DNA from: Isoetes taiwanensis
Taxonomy: Eukaryota; Streptophyta; Lycopodiopsida; Isoetales; Isoetaceae
Reading direction: 5' to 3'
Length of the DNA: 64,000 nt
Assembly (NCBI GenBank): GCA_021234155.1
Contig: JAJEKV010000100.1
Span: 660,116-724,115 of the forward strand
In this document: positions 26,036-37,020 of the stretch, piece after piece
Layout of the letters: each line of letters starts with the position of its first letter
Position numbering within the stretch: the stretch's first letter is position 1
Notes under the pieces: model-generated
The model's input: only the letters and a program-made list of their open reading frames with translations
Told to the model about the DNA's origin: nothing
The model's database searches: none
Made by a program: the position numbers and the translations under genes

Positions 26036-27540
26036 TGGAGCCGTCCGACACAAGTTATCCATGGTATTAGTGTAGCACATGTAAGAAATCCAGGTTACAG
26101 TGGTACATGTCTACATGTATATCCTATTATATGGCTTTGTGATCAAGATCTTGACTGAACTGTATAGCTTGTCGAGAACTTCATCTAAGGTGGCAGAAGA
26201 AGGAGGCGTGTTAAGACCAGTGTAGAAAATTATGCCCTAAACTTTGTGGAAATTTGGGGATTGGTCACTTTTTCTCGAGCAAGGTCTTTGATCTCTAAGT
26301 TCATGTGGATTCTCAATAATCTTGATAATTCTCCAGTGCGTCTCATTCACCGGTCTTCTGAGAGGTGCATTTCCTTTGGCTCTCCATCCATTAAGCCCTC
26401 TCCTCCCATGGGCATTATTCTATCCACTTTCTCCATATCCTCATCTCCTTTCCTCAAGGATTGCTTCGGGAGGCTGTCGCACTTTGTTTGATTCCATCAA
26501 TGGCCCACAGTCCCTCTGACTTGTTGGTGGATCCCTTTGGATGGCGGTCATGCGGTGTCTTGTCCATCCATTGGCCTTAGCGTCATTGGCGGCGGCGGAG
26601 TGTGCTCACGGTATACGCATGGTATAATGAGACAAGATTGTTGGCGTGGAATGAGTTCCAAATTGAAGTTCCTTCTCCGCCGTTGGGACGGGCATTTGGG
26701 AAAAAGTATTGCTACACTTCCTCCACACCCACAGGCGTGGCTCCCCGGCTCACAGGTGGTTCATGGTAGTGTTAAGGAGGGCACGGTGCACTTCGATGTA
26801 TGTGGTCTGCTTCATCAATGCGGTGTTGCCTCCATCGCCAAAAGTAGCCTTTAGTTATCCCAGAGCCTCATCGTAAAAGCGATGCAGCGGATGGGTATGG
26901 GATAATTGCTTCATCTAAGCTATCCATTTTTATGGTGGCGAGATCACTCATAGATGCGTCTTGGGTAAACGCGTTGTATTCATCGATTTATCACGCGTCG
27001 TGATCGCCCTCTTTGCACCTTGAGAGGGATGAGACAATTGAGCAGCACTTTTCTTGTGTCACCATGTTGGAATTTTGCTTGGCATTGGCAAAGTTTTTCC
27101 ATTGTGACTTGAATAGTCGGCCGGAGGTCCTTTTTTGTCGATCTATCCTAGTTCTTGGGACAAGTTGGCAAAAGGGCTTTCCATAACATCACCTTGGATC
27201 ATCTGGTCCCATCGGAAAGAGCGAAATCTCCTCATCTTCAAGGGGGCGACTCTTCCGGATACAGGAGTGCTTAGGGATGCCGTAGTCGCATTGTGAAGGC
27301 GTACAAATGTTCTTCCTTGAAGGATGACATCAAAAAGTGTCATTTGGGAACAATATCTTGATTCACACCTACTCGTAACAACGGTTGTGCTCATGGTGAT
27401 CGTATTCTCGCTTTTCTATGTTATGTATGTGGTGGGTGGTGTTGCTCTAGTGGATATCTTCTCCCTTTGGGTTTTAGTCCCCATGTACTCTTTGTATTCT
27501 TTTGAGTAATAAAGGTCCACGTTCATCAAAAAAAAAAAAA
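26036..27540 (+). mobile_element. 5'-truncated L1-like LINE with poly(A) tail (right copy)
   Basis: This is the duplicate of the LINE at 13,634-15,193, ending in the same AATAAA and a 13-A tail (27528-27540). The body has many small indels relative to the left copy, while sequence after the tail is clean. RT thumb and zf-RVT traces remain (ISKFMWILNNLDNSP). Confidence 0.8.
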
Positions 27541-28450
27541 GATCGCATTCAACAAAAAGTATTTAGTAGAAAGCAAGAAGTTCTCATCAAATGTTGCCAA
27601 TGTGAACGCATAATATATGTTATTGCAATAAATACTTTGTGTTGTAACACCAACCTTATAGAGCAAAACTAAAACATACTTTGAAAATGCATGCGTTTAT
27701 CTTTTTTTTTGTAAATTAAATATGCTTACCAAAGACATTAAAAAGGTAAAGATATCAATGTGTATGTGGGCTTGCTAAAAAAGTGCATAAGTGCGAAGTT
27801 TTCGATGTTGCAGGGAAGATGGGTAGATGTTGCATTCAACAAAAAGAATGTTTAGTAGAAAGCAAGAAGTTCTCATCCACATGTGGCCAATGTGTACTTT
27901 GTGCTATAACACCAAAGACGTTCACAAAGATAGAGATAAAATAAGAAATAGGCACCCAAATTTTTATTGAATGTCACTCGAATGGTAGAATGCTATAGGA
28001 TCCCATACAATAGCCTAGTGTGGCCATGCCACGCTTTTAAACACTACAATTTGCAGCATCACTATAAAAGATTGTTTTACAATGTTGTATTGCAATGTGA
28101 TGAGATGTTTACAACAACTTGAAACATATCACTACATAGGTTGTAGGCTTGGGAAGCCTATTTGAGGCATCATTCGGTGTATCTCTGCTTGATTAGTAAA
28201 ACCACCCGAAACAACATGATGATCGCACCAAATTGTGCATGGTTGGTAATGTTGAATTATCAACAATAGCAATGTTGGATGCGAGTATTACCCGCAGTTC
28301 AACCACAGCGGCATAACTATTTCTTTGCCACCAACAAAAAGCAGTATCTTAAATCCATGGTTTGATATCAAGTGTAAAAGTAACATTAAGAACTAAACAT
28401 AAATAATAGTCATATTATGCAACATCCTAGCATAGTGTAAGTGCAATATC
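27541..28450. other. Non-coding sequence between LINE fragments, right copy
   Basis: This is nearly identical to 15,194-16,190. Differences cluster at CTG/CAG sites, for example 'gatgctgcattc' (left) versus 'gatcgcattc' (right). No gene recognised. Confidence 0.5.
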
Positions 28451-28451
28451 G

Positions 28452-30400
28452 TTATGGTCTACTTTTAGAATTGCATTGCTTGATATAGAGGTCATGTCCG
28501 CCCTCATTGTGAAGGCCCTGCAGTTTTAAGTAGTTATGTAATGATACAAGCGAAATATGGATAAATGTAGGCATTCCATTCATGGCATAAAAGCGCATCA
28601 TGTTGCTGCAATGAAAGCCAAGTAGAGCGATTGCCACCGGCCCTCTTGCTTTCTCAAATAGTGCCACAGGTGTTAGAGCATGATCTAGCGTGCTAATGTT
28701 GGCTACGAATCCTGCTTAGCATGGAGACCTCTTATTGTTCTTTTCAGCCCAATGACTAAGCTTCTATCCCAGCACTGTACCACTCAGTTTAGCAAAGATT
28801 GAACCAATCAATATGGTTCAATAGTTGCGTGCACCATCCTTAGCACCAATTTTATGAATGGGATGGACTCTGTTTTCTCTCCAAGATTTCTGCAGTCCTT
28901 CGCCTAAGGCCATGTTGAGCAGTCTGGTAAGTGTCTCCTGTATTTTCTTTCCACTCCATTTCATCAATTCTACATGCAATCCCTATAGATCCGCTGCTTT
29001 GCCATACTTCATCCCATGCAATCCATTTGAAATGCCTTCCATGGTGAGCATGTCCCCTAAGACTATTATCTGTGGCATCCCTTCTGCATTTTGCACGTCA
29101 TATATTTTCTTCATAAATTCAAAAAGCTCATAAGCTTAAAATAGGTGCATTGCCTTTTTTTAGAACAACGTTACAAAACGTCTTTTGGGCTATTGCGCGA
29201 TTTGGTGCACATTTTGGATTGCCTTTGCTTAATGTATTTCCTTTTCTTCTGTCTTTGGAGCTTTTTGTACCAGTGAGGTTTGGTAATACATGCTTTTGGA
29301 AGTAGCGCCCTTGCTGCAGAGCAATCTACATCCCACCATCTATTTCTTGGTCGCCTATTATTTCTTGGCTTTGTGTGGCCGAAGATTTCTTCATTAACTT
29401 CTAGGAGGATCTGTGCAAATAAGGAAGCATCACTTTCTAGTTTCATAGACCAAATAGTGCATGCTCTTCTAGCTTCTAATGCTTTGCAATATTGCTCTTT
29501 TTTGTTGAAATCTAGTTTCAACTGTGGTTTAAAAACATTGGCATTTTCTGATGATATGGATAAGCATCCCACGTTGAAGCGCAACTGTACATGATCTGAC
29601 TCAGGGTTTTACTCAAGATCTGGAAAAAAATGTGATTACTGTTTTGTGCCAATACATAATCCACGACACTTGCTCCTAAATGTGTAATGCAGGTGTGTCC
29701 AGTCGACATTGGAAAATCCTTTGTGCCATTAATTTTAAGATCACAAATGGTGCAGAGCTCCAATAGTTTGTGATTCATTTCTTCATCAACAGATTTTCGA
29801 GAATAGATCTCTTCATGGATTTCATCCAGGAGCAAATCATGCAGGTTTTCAAAAATAACAGCTTGCATATTGCTAATGCGGCATTGAACTCCCCAATGAT
29901 AATGATTTTAGCCATGATCTCGATACCAATTATAGCAGGGCATAAGGCGTGGGCGGATCATTATGATCTGTTCTAGCATCTTTATAAATCTTTGCATGGA
30001 GCGGTGCAAAATAGCAAAGTGCTATAAACAGAGGCTTGTCTCCATTTAATTTGAGCCCCATATATTGCTTTAGGTTATCCATTGTATGCACTGTAATCAT
30101 TTTTGCCAAATCAATTTTTGCATATGTAGCAAGGCCGCCATGGCCTCTTCCAGCATCTTTGTTCTTGTGATTCCAGACATTACCAATCAATGTGAACCCG
30201 CATAAATCAGGAAGTGAATTATCTTGATGTTGCCATGTCTCCACAATCAATATTAAATCAACTGTTTTCCAAGTCTCAGTTGAAGCATCAAAGTGAGCTT
30301 GTCATGCGCCATGTACATTCCCGACTAGGATCTTCAAAGCCCCAATTTTCTATGCCTTTTTTCACTTTGTTTGCTTTGCCTCCCAGTCCAAATACGCAAT
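28452..30400 (-). mobile_element. APE-type non-LTR retrotransposon (right copy)
   Basis: This is the duplicate of 16,191-18,060. Endonuclease pieces are in 30250-29930 and 29868-29518, and the linker frame is 29584-29171. The endonuclease frame that is open in the left copy is split here by indels at about 29,728 and at 29,870-29,950, where CTG in the left copy reads as CG or is altered. The RT fragment shows the same stops as the left copy, so the element was already dead before the duplication. Confidence 0.8.
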
Positions 30401-31218
30401 GAAACTGAGGTCTCTTGCCTCTTTAACTTTTGCCCATTCTTTCTATCTTGCATCTAATTGAGCTGGAGTTAACGTGGGGTTGCCATCTTTGGTGACCCCC
30501 AATGGTGAACACAAGTGGACACTTGGCCCGACAAGGTGGCACCCTTTGTGTCCGCCGTGGCGCTTTGTCGGACACGCGTGGCGAATTTCGGTTGGAGGCA
30601 TGGTGCCCTGTCTTACCCTAATGGTGAACCCGGGAGATCGGAGATGGCGCGCCACGATCCGGCCATTGGATGAATCATTGTTGCAGATGGTGGGGGTACT
30701 ATTTTCGGTGGTGAGGAGTTATCCTTGTATGGCGCATGCATAACCATCAATGGTGAGCCAAGATTCTCGGCTAAAACAGGTGACATTCATGCTATTTCTG
30801 TATTGGTTTGAGATTTTTTTTAGTTTACTTTCATCTTTTGCATGTTTATTGCTCCAATGGTCCCGAGGGATGAGGATGTGCTGCCATTCAGCCAAAATTC
30901 CCTCCAATTTCCCATCAGGGGCACTCGGATTGCTGACATGTCTGCATATCCAACCCCTGATTTTGCTGCTACCAATTTGCCCCCTCTTGATGAGGGATTC
31001 TGTGCACATGATTGCCCAATCTGGGGTGTAGATTGCTTCTTGCCTCGGATTGATGAGTTGTATGTGTTTGGTCCCATCCATTTCTTCCCTAACTGATCGA
31101 GCTAGACCCTCCAGACCATTCGAATTTTTCCCTCTCTTGCAAAATACCCAAAAAAAATGGCCCTCCTGACAGCAGCACGCTCCTAGATCTGTTGGATCTG
31201 CAATTCTGCAAATCCAAC

Positions 31219-32673
31219 ATGAATCTGAGGAGCAAGAAGTGCATAGCTCCAAATCTGGCCATAGGTGCCGATCTGCCTCCACCCAATCCTGTCCCAATTC
31301 AGAAGGGAAGGAGAACACCCAAGCCTCTCATCTTGGAGCAGCAAATTTTGGAGGATCTGCCCAAGACTCCCAGGAATTATGCTAGAGGGGCTTGGACAAT
31401 GAAGCAGATGGAGGATTGCATAGCTTCAATTGAAGATGGTGTCTTCTCCATAAGAAAGGCTGCAATGCATTTTGGCATCCCTCAAACTACAATCAGGAAC
31501 CATCTTGATGGGATCTCCACAAGCAAGTTTGGGAGTACTCCCCGAGGTCTGACCCCAACTGAAGAAGCAGATCTGTTGGAATGGGCCTTCAAGTTGGGAG
31601 ATGAAGGCAGGCCTATCACTTTGGAGGTCATGAGAGGCAGAAAGTAGCTGAGATGACAGCAAACATGCCAACAATTTTCAAGGGCGGGCTGCCAGGATCA
31701 AAGTGGTGGCATCTTTTCAAGAAGAGGCACCCTGAGGTCACAATCAAGTCAGCTCAAGGCGTGGAGTTCAACAGGGTAAAAGCTATGACTTCCTTCAATT
31801 TGTCTAACTTCTATTCTACTCTAAAGAATTGCATAGATACTCTAGGATTGGATGCATCTAGAGTTTGGAATGCAGATGAGACAGGTGTGCAAGCAGGGTT
31901 TAAGGGATCAATGCGTGTCATAGCAAGGAAGTCAGACAAGCATCCACACCAAAATGTTCCTACAAACAGGGAGTGGCTTTCTTTGTTAGTTTGTGTAAAT
32001 GCTCAAGGTGTTGTTATGCCTGGATTGTATGTGTTCAAGGGGAAGAGGATGAGAGATGTAAATGTAATATCAGGTTGTGAGCCAGGGGCTGTCATGAGCT
32101 TCTAGAAGAGTGCTTGGATCACGGATGCACTCTTCCAAGCTTGGATTGACCAGTTTAGGAAGCATGTTCCAGGTGGAATTTCAATAGATAGGCCTCACTT
32201 ACTCATTTGTGATGGTCATGGGAGTCATGTGACCTTGGATACTGTCATGAAGGCAAAAGAGTTTGGTCTTCATATTCTGCAGCTTCCTCCATATACATCT
32301 CATAGGTTGCAGCCACTGGATGTGGCATGCTTTGGCCCCTTCAAAGGCTACTTTAAGAAGAGTAGGGCTGACTTCATGAGCAAATCTGCAGGGAAGGAGC
32401 CAAGCAAGGAAGATCTGGCCACAATTGTATCAAAGTCAATGAAGCAAGCGTTGTCTCCAAATAATGTGAAGGCCGGTTTTGAAAAAACAGGTATTTGGCC
32501 ATTTGATGATAAAGCAGTTTCTGCTGACCCCAAGGCAGATGAGATCCAGGCTGCAAGACAAAGAAAGTTGGAGGAGCTCAAGGCAGCTAAGGAGGTGGAC
32601 ATACCTGCAGACTTGATAATTCAAGGTAAGGGGCTTGAAGCATTGGCAGAGGCAGCCAGCAAAGAAGGACCAG
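31219..32673 (+). pseudogene. Pogo-like DDE_1 transposase, right copy (two lesions)
   Basis: Same gene as the left copy. ATG at 31219. A 2-bp AG insertion at about 31,633 shifts the frame after LEVMR, and the TAG at 32103-32105 is shared with the left copy. The remainder is open and shows what the left copy lost: second Asp in LLICDGHGSH, third Asp in HRLQPLDVACFGPFKGYF, and the KTGIWPFDD motif usual after the DDE_1 domain. The first exon ends at a GTAATT donor (exon end 32673). The matching acceptor at 32745-32747 restores the frame in phase 1 (G/CA giving Ala). Nuclear cut-and-paste transposase; inactive as it stands. Confidence 0.88.
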
Positions 32674-32747
32674 GTAATTACACTTTGAACACAATCAATT
32701 GATTATTTTCATTGTGCTCAATTTCATTTCATTGTTTATTATTGCAG

Positions 32748-32870
32748 CAGACCCGTGTGAGGATAGGGATGCTGAAGCTGAGGTTCACCAAGATGCAAGG
32801 GAGCACAATGTCCCCACTTCAATGCAAGAGGATGGAGTTGAGGAAGTAGGGAATCACCAGCCAATAACAG
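32748..32870 (+). pseudogene. Second exon of the pogo-like gene
   Basis: The exon lies between 'ttattattgcag' (acceptor) and 'ataacag/gtgcca' (donor). It encodes an acidic stretch beginning ADPCEDRDAEAEVHQD. Frame and phase agree with the upstream transposase exon. No domain is known to me. Confidence 0.6.
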
Positions 32871-32973
32871 GTGCCATTTTGTTTGGTGTTACCATTTAGT
32901 TTGTTGTTTCACTTTCCAATTACATTAGTTTAATACTTTGTCTATCTTAATACTTTGCATTCATTCTGCATAG

Positions 32974-33900
32974 GAACAACAACAGTGTATAAAAAAGAGG
33001 GCAAAGGGTTTGAGGCTCCCAGAGTCTCTTAAGAATAGGCTGTATGTGAGTCATGATGAGGTGCTTTCAGCAAGGTTGGAGCACAAGAAGAAGTTTGAGG
33101 AGGCTGAGGCAGCAAGGAAGAGAAGAAAAAACAGCAGGCTGCAAGGAAAGAAGCAAGGGAGATGGACAAAAGGAGAAGGGAAGAGAATAAGAAGGCACGA
33201 GAGGAGAAAAAAAGACAAGCAAGAGAGAGGGCTGTAGCAGAGAGAGAAGAAGAGGTCGGGGATGAAGCAGGTAAATGATTCAAGTTATTCAAATTGATGT
33301 GTTTTTTATACCTAGCTTGTCAATTGTTTAATTTTACTCTTTATGCAGCAGCATGTGAGGGTGTTAGACCAAAGAGGATCGGGAAGAAGTCTAGAAGGTA
33401 CATAGAGTATGAAGAGTTAAGTGATGAGGAGAGTGAGGTTTAGATGTTCAAGCAGTCTGGTGAGAATGTTGTTGGAGATTCAAACAAACAGGAAGACAAG
33501 GGACCTCAGGTTTCAGCTCATAGTGACAGGACATGTCATTTGGAAGTTGCACTCGACAGTATGCCAATGGCAACCAGTGACCAGGTTGATGCAATTGAGC
33601 CAGCTCAAGAGCCCCTTCAACCTGCAGTGCTTGATTCCCAGCTGCCTCCTGAAGCAATGTTGCAGGATTCTCAAATTCCAGATTCGGATGAGACCATGTT
33701 TGGGTGTAGCTTAGAAGAAACACATATTTGTTCATGGGATGAATTGATGAGGAAGAAGAAGGTGTACCCATATACTAATACAGTGGAGCCAATTGCAGAT
33801 GGGGCAAGGGATTGGCCTTCACCAAATGAGATTTGGACAGACCCTGATGGTTATCATGGCAGGGGCAGTGTAAGTGAGAGCCAAAGTGGAAGGAAATGAA
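32974..33900 (+). pseudogene. Coiled-coil and acidic exons of the pogo-like gene
   Basis: The frame 33010-33237 encodes LPESLKNRLYVSHDEVLSAR followed by a Lys/Glu/Arg-rich helix with coiled-coil character. A GTAAAT donor at about 33,270 and a TATGCAG acceptor at about 33,348 are apparent. A second long frame, 33444-33899, contains CSLEETHICSWDELMRKKKV and WPSPNEIWTDPDGYHG. The exact joins are uncertain because phases between exons 2 and 3 do not match simply. These belong to the transposase gene's C-terminal region or to a second element-encoded protein. Confidence 0.5.
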
Positions 33901-34123
33901 ACAGTGACAGCCAAAGTGATAGTGCTGAAATTTGTAGGAAGACAAGGAATTTGGATGAGCTATACAGGGCACAAGCTAATGCACACCTCGGATTCCTTGG
34001 GTAGAATTTCCTTCCACTCTAACATTCTGCTGTTCAAAATTAGTTGAATGCATGCATCGTGATTGCAATATCCCTTTAAAACTTGGCTTCTTGGTTTGAG
34101 CTTTCTAACTTTGTCTTCTGCAG

Positions 34124-34443
34124 GTTTTTGCTTGATCATGGCGCGCTCTAAAAGGACTGTGAAGAAGGGAATCGACTCCAAGTTTCACATGACTATTAGC
34201 ATGGGAGAGCTTCAAAGGTTTGAGAGTCTAGGGATCAAGGTTTGTAATGAACTGAAGGATGCTGCTGAGGGAATGGCACCGGCTGATCTGATTCATGTGC
34301 AAGCAAATATCACTGTGTACAAGGGGAACATGACCCTGCTGAAGGGTGTTTGTTGCCCCTGTGAAGGCTCCTGCCCTGAGGGCTGTGTAACCCGATCCTA
34401 TGATACTAGCAGCACAGATACTAGCAGCAGTGATGGTGCTTAG
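34124..34443 (+). CDS. Terminal exon with a Cys cluster, pogo-like element
   Basis: The exon follows a clean polypyrimidine/TCTGCAG acceptor and ends in TAG at 34441-34443. It contains ATG 34138 (MARSKRTVKKGID) and could be a last exon or a separate small protein of about 101 residues. It encodes basic residues, an amphipathic segment (MGELQRFESLGIKVCNEL) and a cysteine cluster, CCPCEGSCPEGC, possibly metal-binding, then a Ser/Thr/Asp tail. Its homologue in the left copy (21,790-22,060) is broken. Function unknown. Confidence 0.45.
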
Positions 34444-34485
34444 AATTTCCATTTTATGTTAATGTAATCGGCTGGTAATGTGTCA

Positions 34486-34505
34486 TTTGGTGTTTTAACA
34501 CCAAA
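34486..34505 (+). terminator. Palindrome in the 3' flank of the pogo-like gene
   Basis: TTTGGTGT-TTTA-ACACCAAA is a perfect 8-bp stem with a 4-nt loop, 43 bp after the stop codon. It may be a 3'-end or subterminal element signal; the role is not established. Confidence 0.3.
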
Positions 34506-34509
34506 TTGA

Positions 34510-35229
34510 ACACAAATTTTGTAAAAACTTATTTCTAAGTTTAATGAAAACTACCTCCTTTTGCTGTGCTTTATGTTGTCCAGCATGGTTTTTCACTGCA
34601 CTATTTGTTGAATTGCATGTGCCATTGCTGTTTTGAGGGTGTCCATTGCAGGGTATGAATGCACTATTGGGTTGCGGATCTGCACCATTGGGGGGGTCGA
34701 CTGCGCTGTTTGAAGAAAGTGATAGTAGTTTTTCGAACTATGAATTTCTATTACATATACCACATATGTATCTTCAAAAAGAAATTGTAAGAGTTGGCCA
34801 ATATCCCTCTAGATGCCTGAGTTGGTTGCATAACATCTTCCTTCAAGGGTTAGAGATAAGTGCATCTAGAAGGTGTCGTTGCATTGAATGTAGTCTTGAC
34901 TATGGATATTATAAGCTATGTTGTGAGCTTCTGTTAATTTTTTTTTTAATATTATTGTATCGTCCTTCATTGTTGATTATTATTTGTAATTGTAGTACAA
35001 TATATCTAAAGCTACAAAACTTATATTTTTTGCTTTTTCTAGTTATAAAAAATAGCCAAGTGAAAGTTTGTAGCACTTAATTCAAAAGTTCGCCAAGTCC
35101 AAACACATATAAACGTAATGATAATAATATCTTTAGCCAAATGTATATCATAAAATACTGTAAAATTCTGAAAAATAGCCAAACCATTTTTTATGGAAAA
35201 ATATATAGTATGCTTAATTTTTTCCCTGT
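34510..35229. other. AT-rich flank between pogo element and LINE
   Basis: No gene recognised. The open frame at 34646-35080 has no recognisable domain and is not preserved in the left duplicate. The LINE 3' end lies at about 35,220, next to a short T run on the plus strand. Confidence 0.4.
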
Positions 35230-37020
35230 TAGTAATTGATGAGCACCTGAATGCTTTGACAATTCATTGTTGGGCATCAAGAAGGATCTGTGCATCTGAA
35301 CAAGTAAGACCTTTGAATATGAGAAGATTCCTTCTTTTCCAAATGGATCAAATTATCCATGCAGAAGCCAAATGAAACGCCCTTTTTGCCAAATTATCCT
35401 AACTACTTGGATAGACTGCTAATAACATCTGCTGGCTATTCAAATTGCAATGAAAGAGGCCTTGAAGCCACAACCAAGCATGTCTGACCTGTCTACATAG
35501 GAAGAAGCAATGCTCAATTGTTTCGTCCCTCTGTGCACATAAGGGACAAAGTGCAGATAGCTCTGGACGAAATTTGTGCACCAGAATATTAACGCGCAGA
35601 CAACGATGAGTGACTTGCCACCATAAAACAGATACATTGGGATGGAGTAGTTTATCCCATACCCATTTCCATACTGCTTTCTGCCGATCCCTAGGAATGA
35701 CCAAAGGCCACTTGGCCGAAGGAGGCAGCGTCAGCATCAAGCAAGACCTTGTACATGGAATTCACCAACTTATCTGCTTTGACATGATCATGAACTACCC
35801 AAGGCTAGGGGCCATCCACTTGTGCTACTGGAGGAAGAATTGAAGACACCTTCTGCCAAATAGCTCGATCCCACCTTAAAAGGAGGAACTTAGCTCTAAA
35901 CCCTTCCCATGTCAGCAACTGTCTTTGATTATTATACCAATCAGATATCATATGCACACCTGCTGCTCTCCATCGACGATGGGTCAATGGGTGGACTAAA
36001 GCTACCAAAGAACCACCATCCAATGGAATCCACCAACAACTTGTAGTAGTGCTAGTATGCGCAAGATGGTGAAAATAAACAGAAGATTATGCAGTCTCCC
36101 ATGCAACTAGCAATCCTCTAAGAAATGGGGCGCATTAGGGTATGCGGTCAGTGGATAAAGCGAGCCCAGGGAAAAGTGGCCTAAGAGGCCAAGAGACCCA
36201 AAAAATGCACATTTGCAAAGGCCGATAAACAAGGCGGGAACAGGGGACTCATCCACATTATTCAAAAATTCTCCAAATAAACTTAGAAATCATCACCTTG
36301 CTCTTGCAAAAGAAAATTGATCATTCAAGGCCGCAAAAATGCTTTGGCAACATGCACTTTTTCCAAGCCCGACTTTGACAATGACACCCTCCTCTGTTCC
36401 CCCGGATGAAGTTCGACAACCACGGCGAGAAGTTGTATCTTTTGTTGTGGAGCCAACATGAGCGAAGCCATATACACATGGGTCTTTGCTTAAAATTGCC
36501 TTAGCCACAGCGATTAGATCTGCCGGGGAAAGCTTATTTGTGGACCACCAAAATAAATTGCTTTTCAAGCCCTTAATCACTTGCCTCCCATGCATCTCGA
36601 TGAAATATGAACACCTCTGGGGATACTAAGTTTGGTTGCTTTACCATGGGGAAGGATCTTCCATGGATGGCAGCTACACATGGTGGGCCCTGGGAGTCCA
36701 ATGCCCATAGTGTTGTACATACGCCCAACCCACAAAATACTAGATGCTAGGGAAAAAGAATCCAACAAAGGAAGCGACATTACGCAAATTTTGCTCATAC
36801 GCCCCTCGAGAAAAAGGAAAGTGTCATCCGTATTGATTACAAATCTCCTGCGACCCATTGTTCATAAGAAGTCCATGCAAGATTCCCCCTCATGCGGCAG
36901 AGAGAAGACACGGGCAAGGACCTGCGCCTGGCCCGTAAATAACAATGGAGCTAAAGGGCAGCCCTGACGGATGCCACGACCCACCTGAAAGAATACTGAG
37001 GATTCCTGCAAATAGAAAGG
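35230..37020 (-). mobile_element. L1-like LINE, RT motifs to zf-RVT (right, longer copy)
   Basis: Down the minus strand: FQVGRGIRQGCPLAPLLF-like RT segment at about 37,000-36,930, then a degenerate catalytic box INTDDTFLFLEGR at 36,858 onward (usual plant L1: FADDT), then LSPADLIAVAKAILSKDPCVYG (36,530), then LTWEGFRAKFLLLRWDRAIW (35,930) and the zf-RVT region, VSVLWWQVTHRCLRVNI with CPLCAQRDETIEHCFFLC. Several frameshifts separate these blocks. The 5' endonuclease is missing. This element spans the right end of the tandem duplication (36,117) without a break. Confidence 0.8.

Larger units (their letters stand above)
23780..36117 (+). repeat. Right unit of the 12.5-kb direct tandem duplication
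   Basis: The unit begins with 'agtgtattag', equivalent to CDC48 position about 11,240, and ends with the same 'ctagcaatcct' at about 36,117. Beyond that point the LINE continues uninterrupted, so the right-hand flank is the ancestral continuation. Noise against the left copy is heavy from 23,780 to about 27,540, patchy to about 31,200, then nearly absent. Confidence 0.9.

Noticed and set aside
26246-26519. Open frames in the right-hand LINE as possible genes
   Set aside because: They are remnants of the L1-like reverse transcriptase seen more clearly at 13.85-14.15 kb.
19967-27540. A hypermutation system acting on repeats (RIP-like)
   Set aside because: RIP and deamination give C-to-T and G-to-A changes. 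The differences here are small indels and CTG/CAG-to-CG changes, unlike any known repeat-directed mutation.
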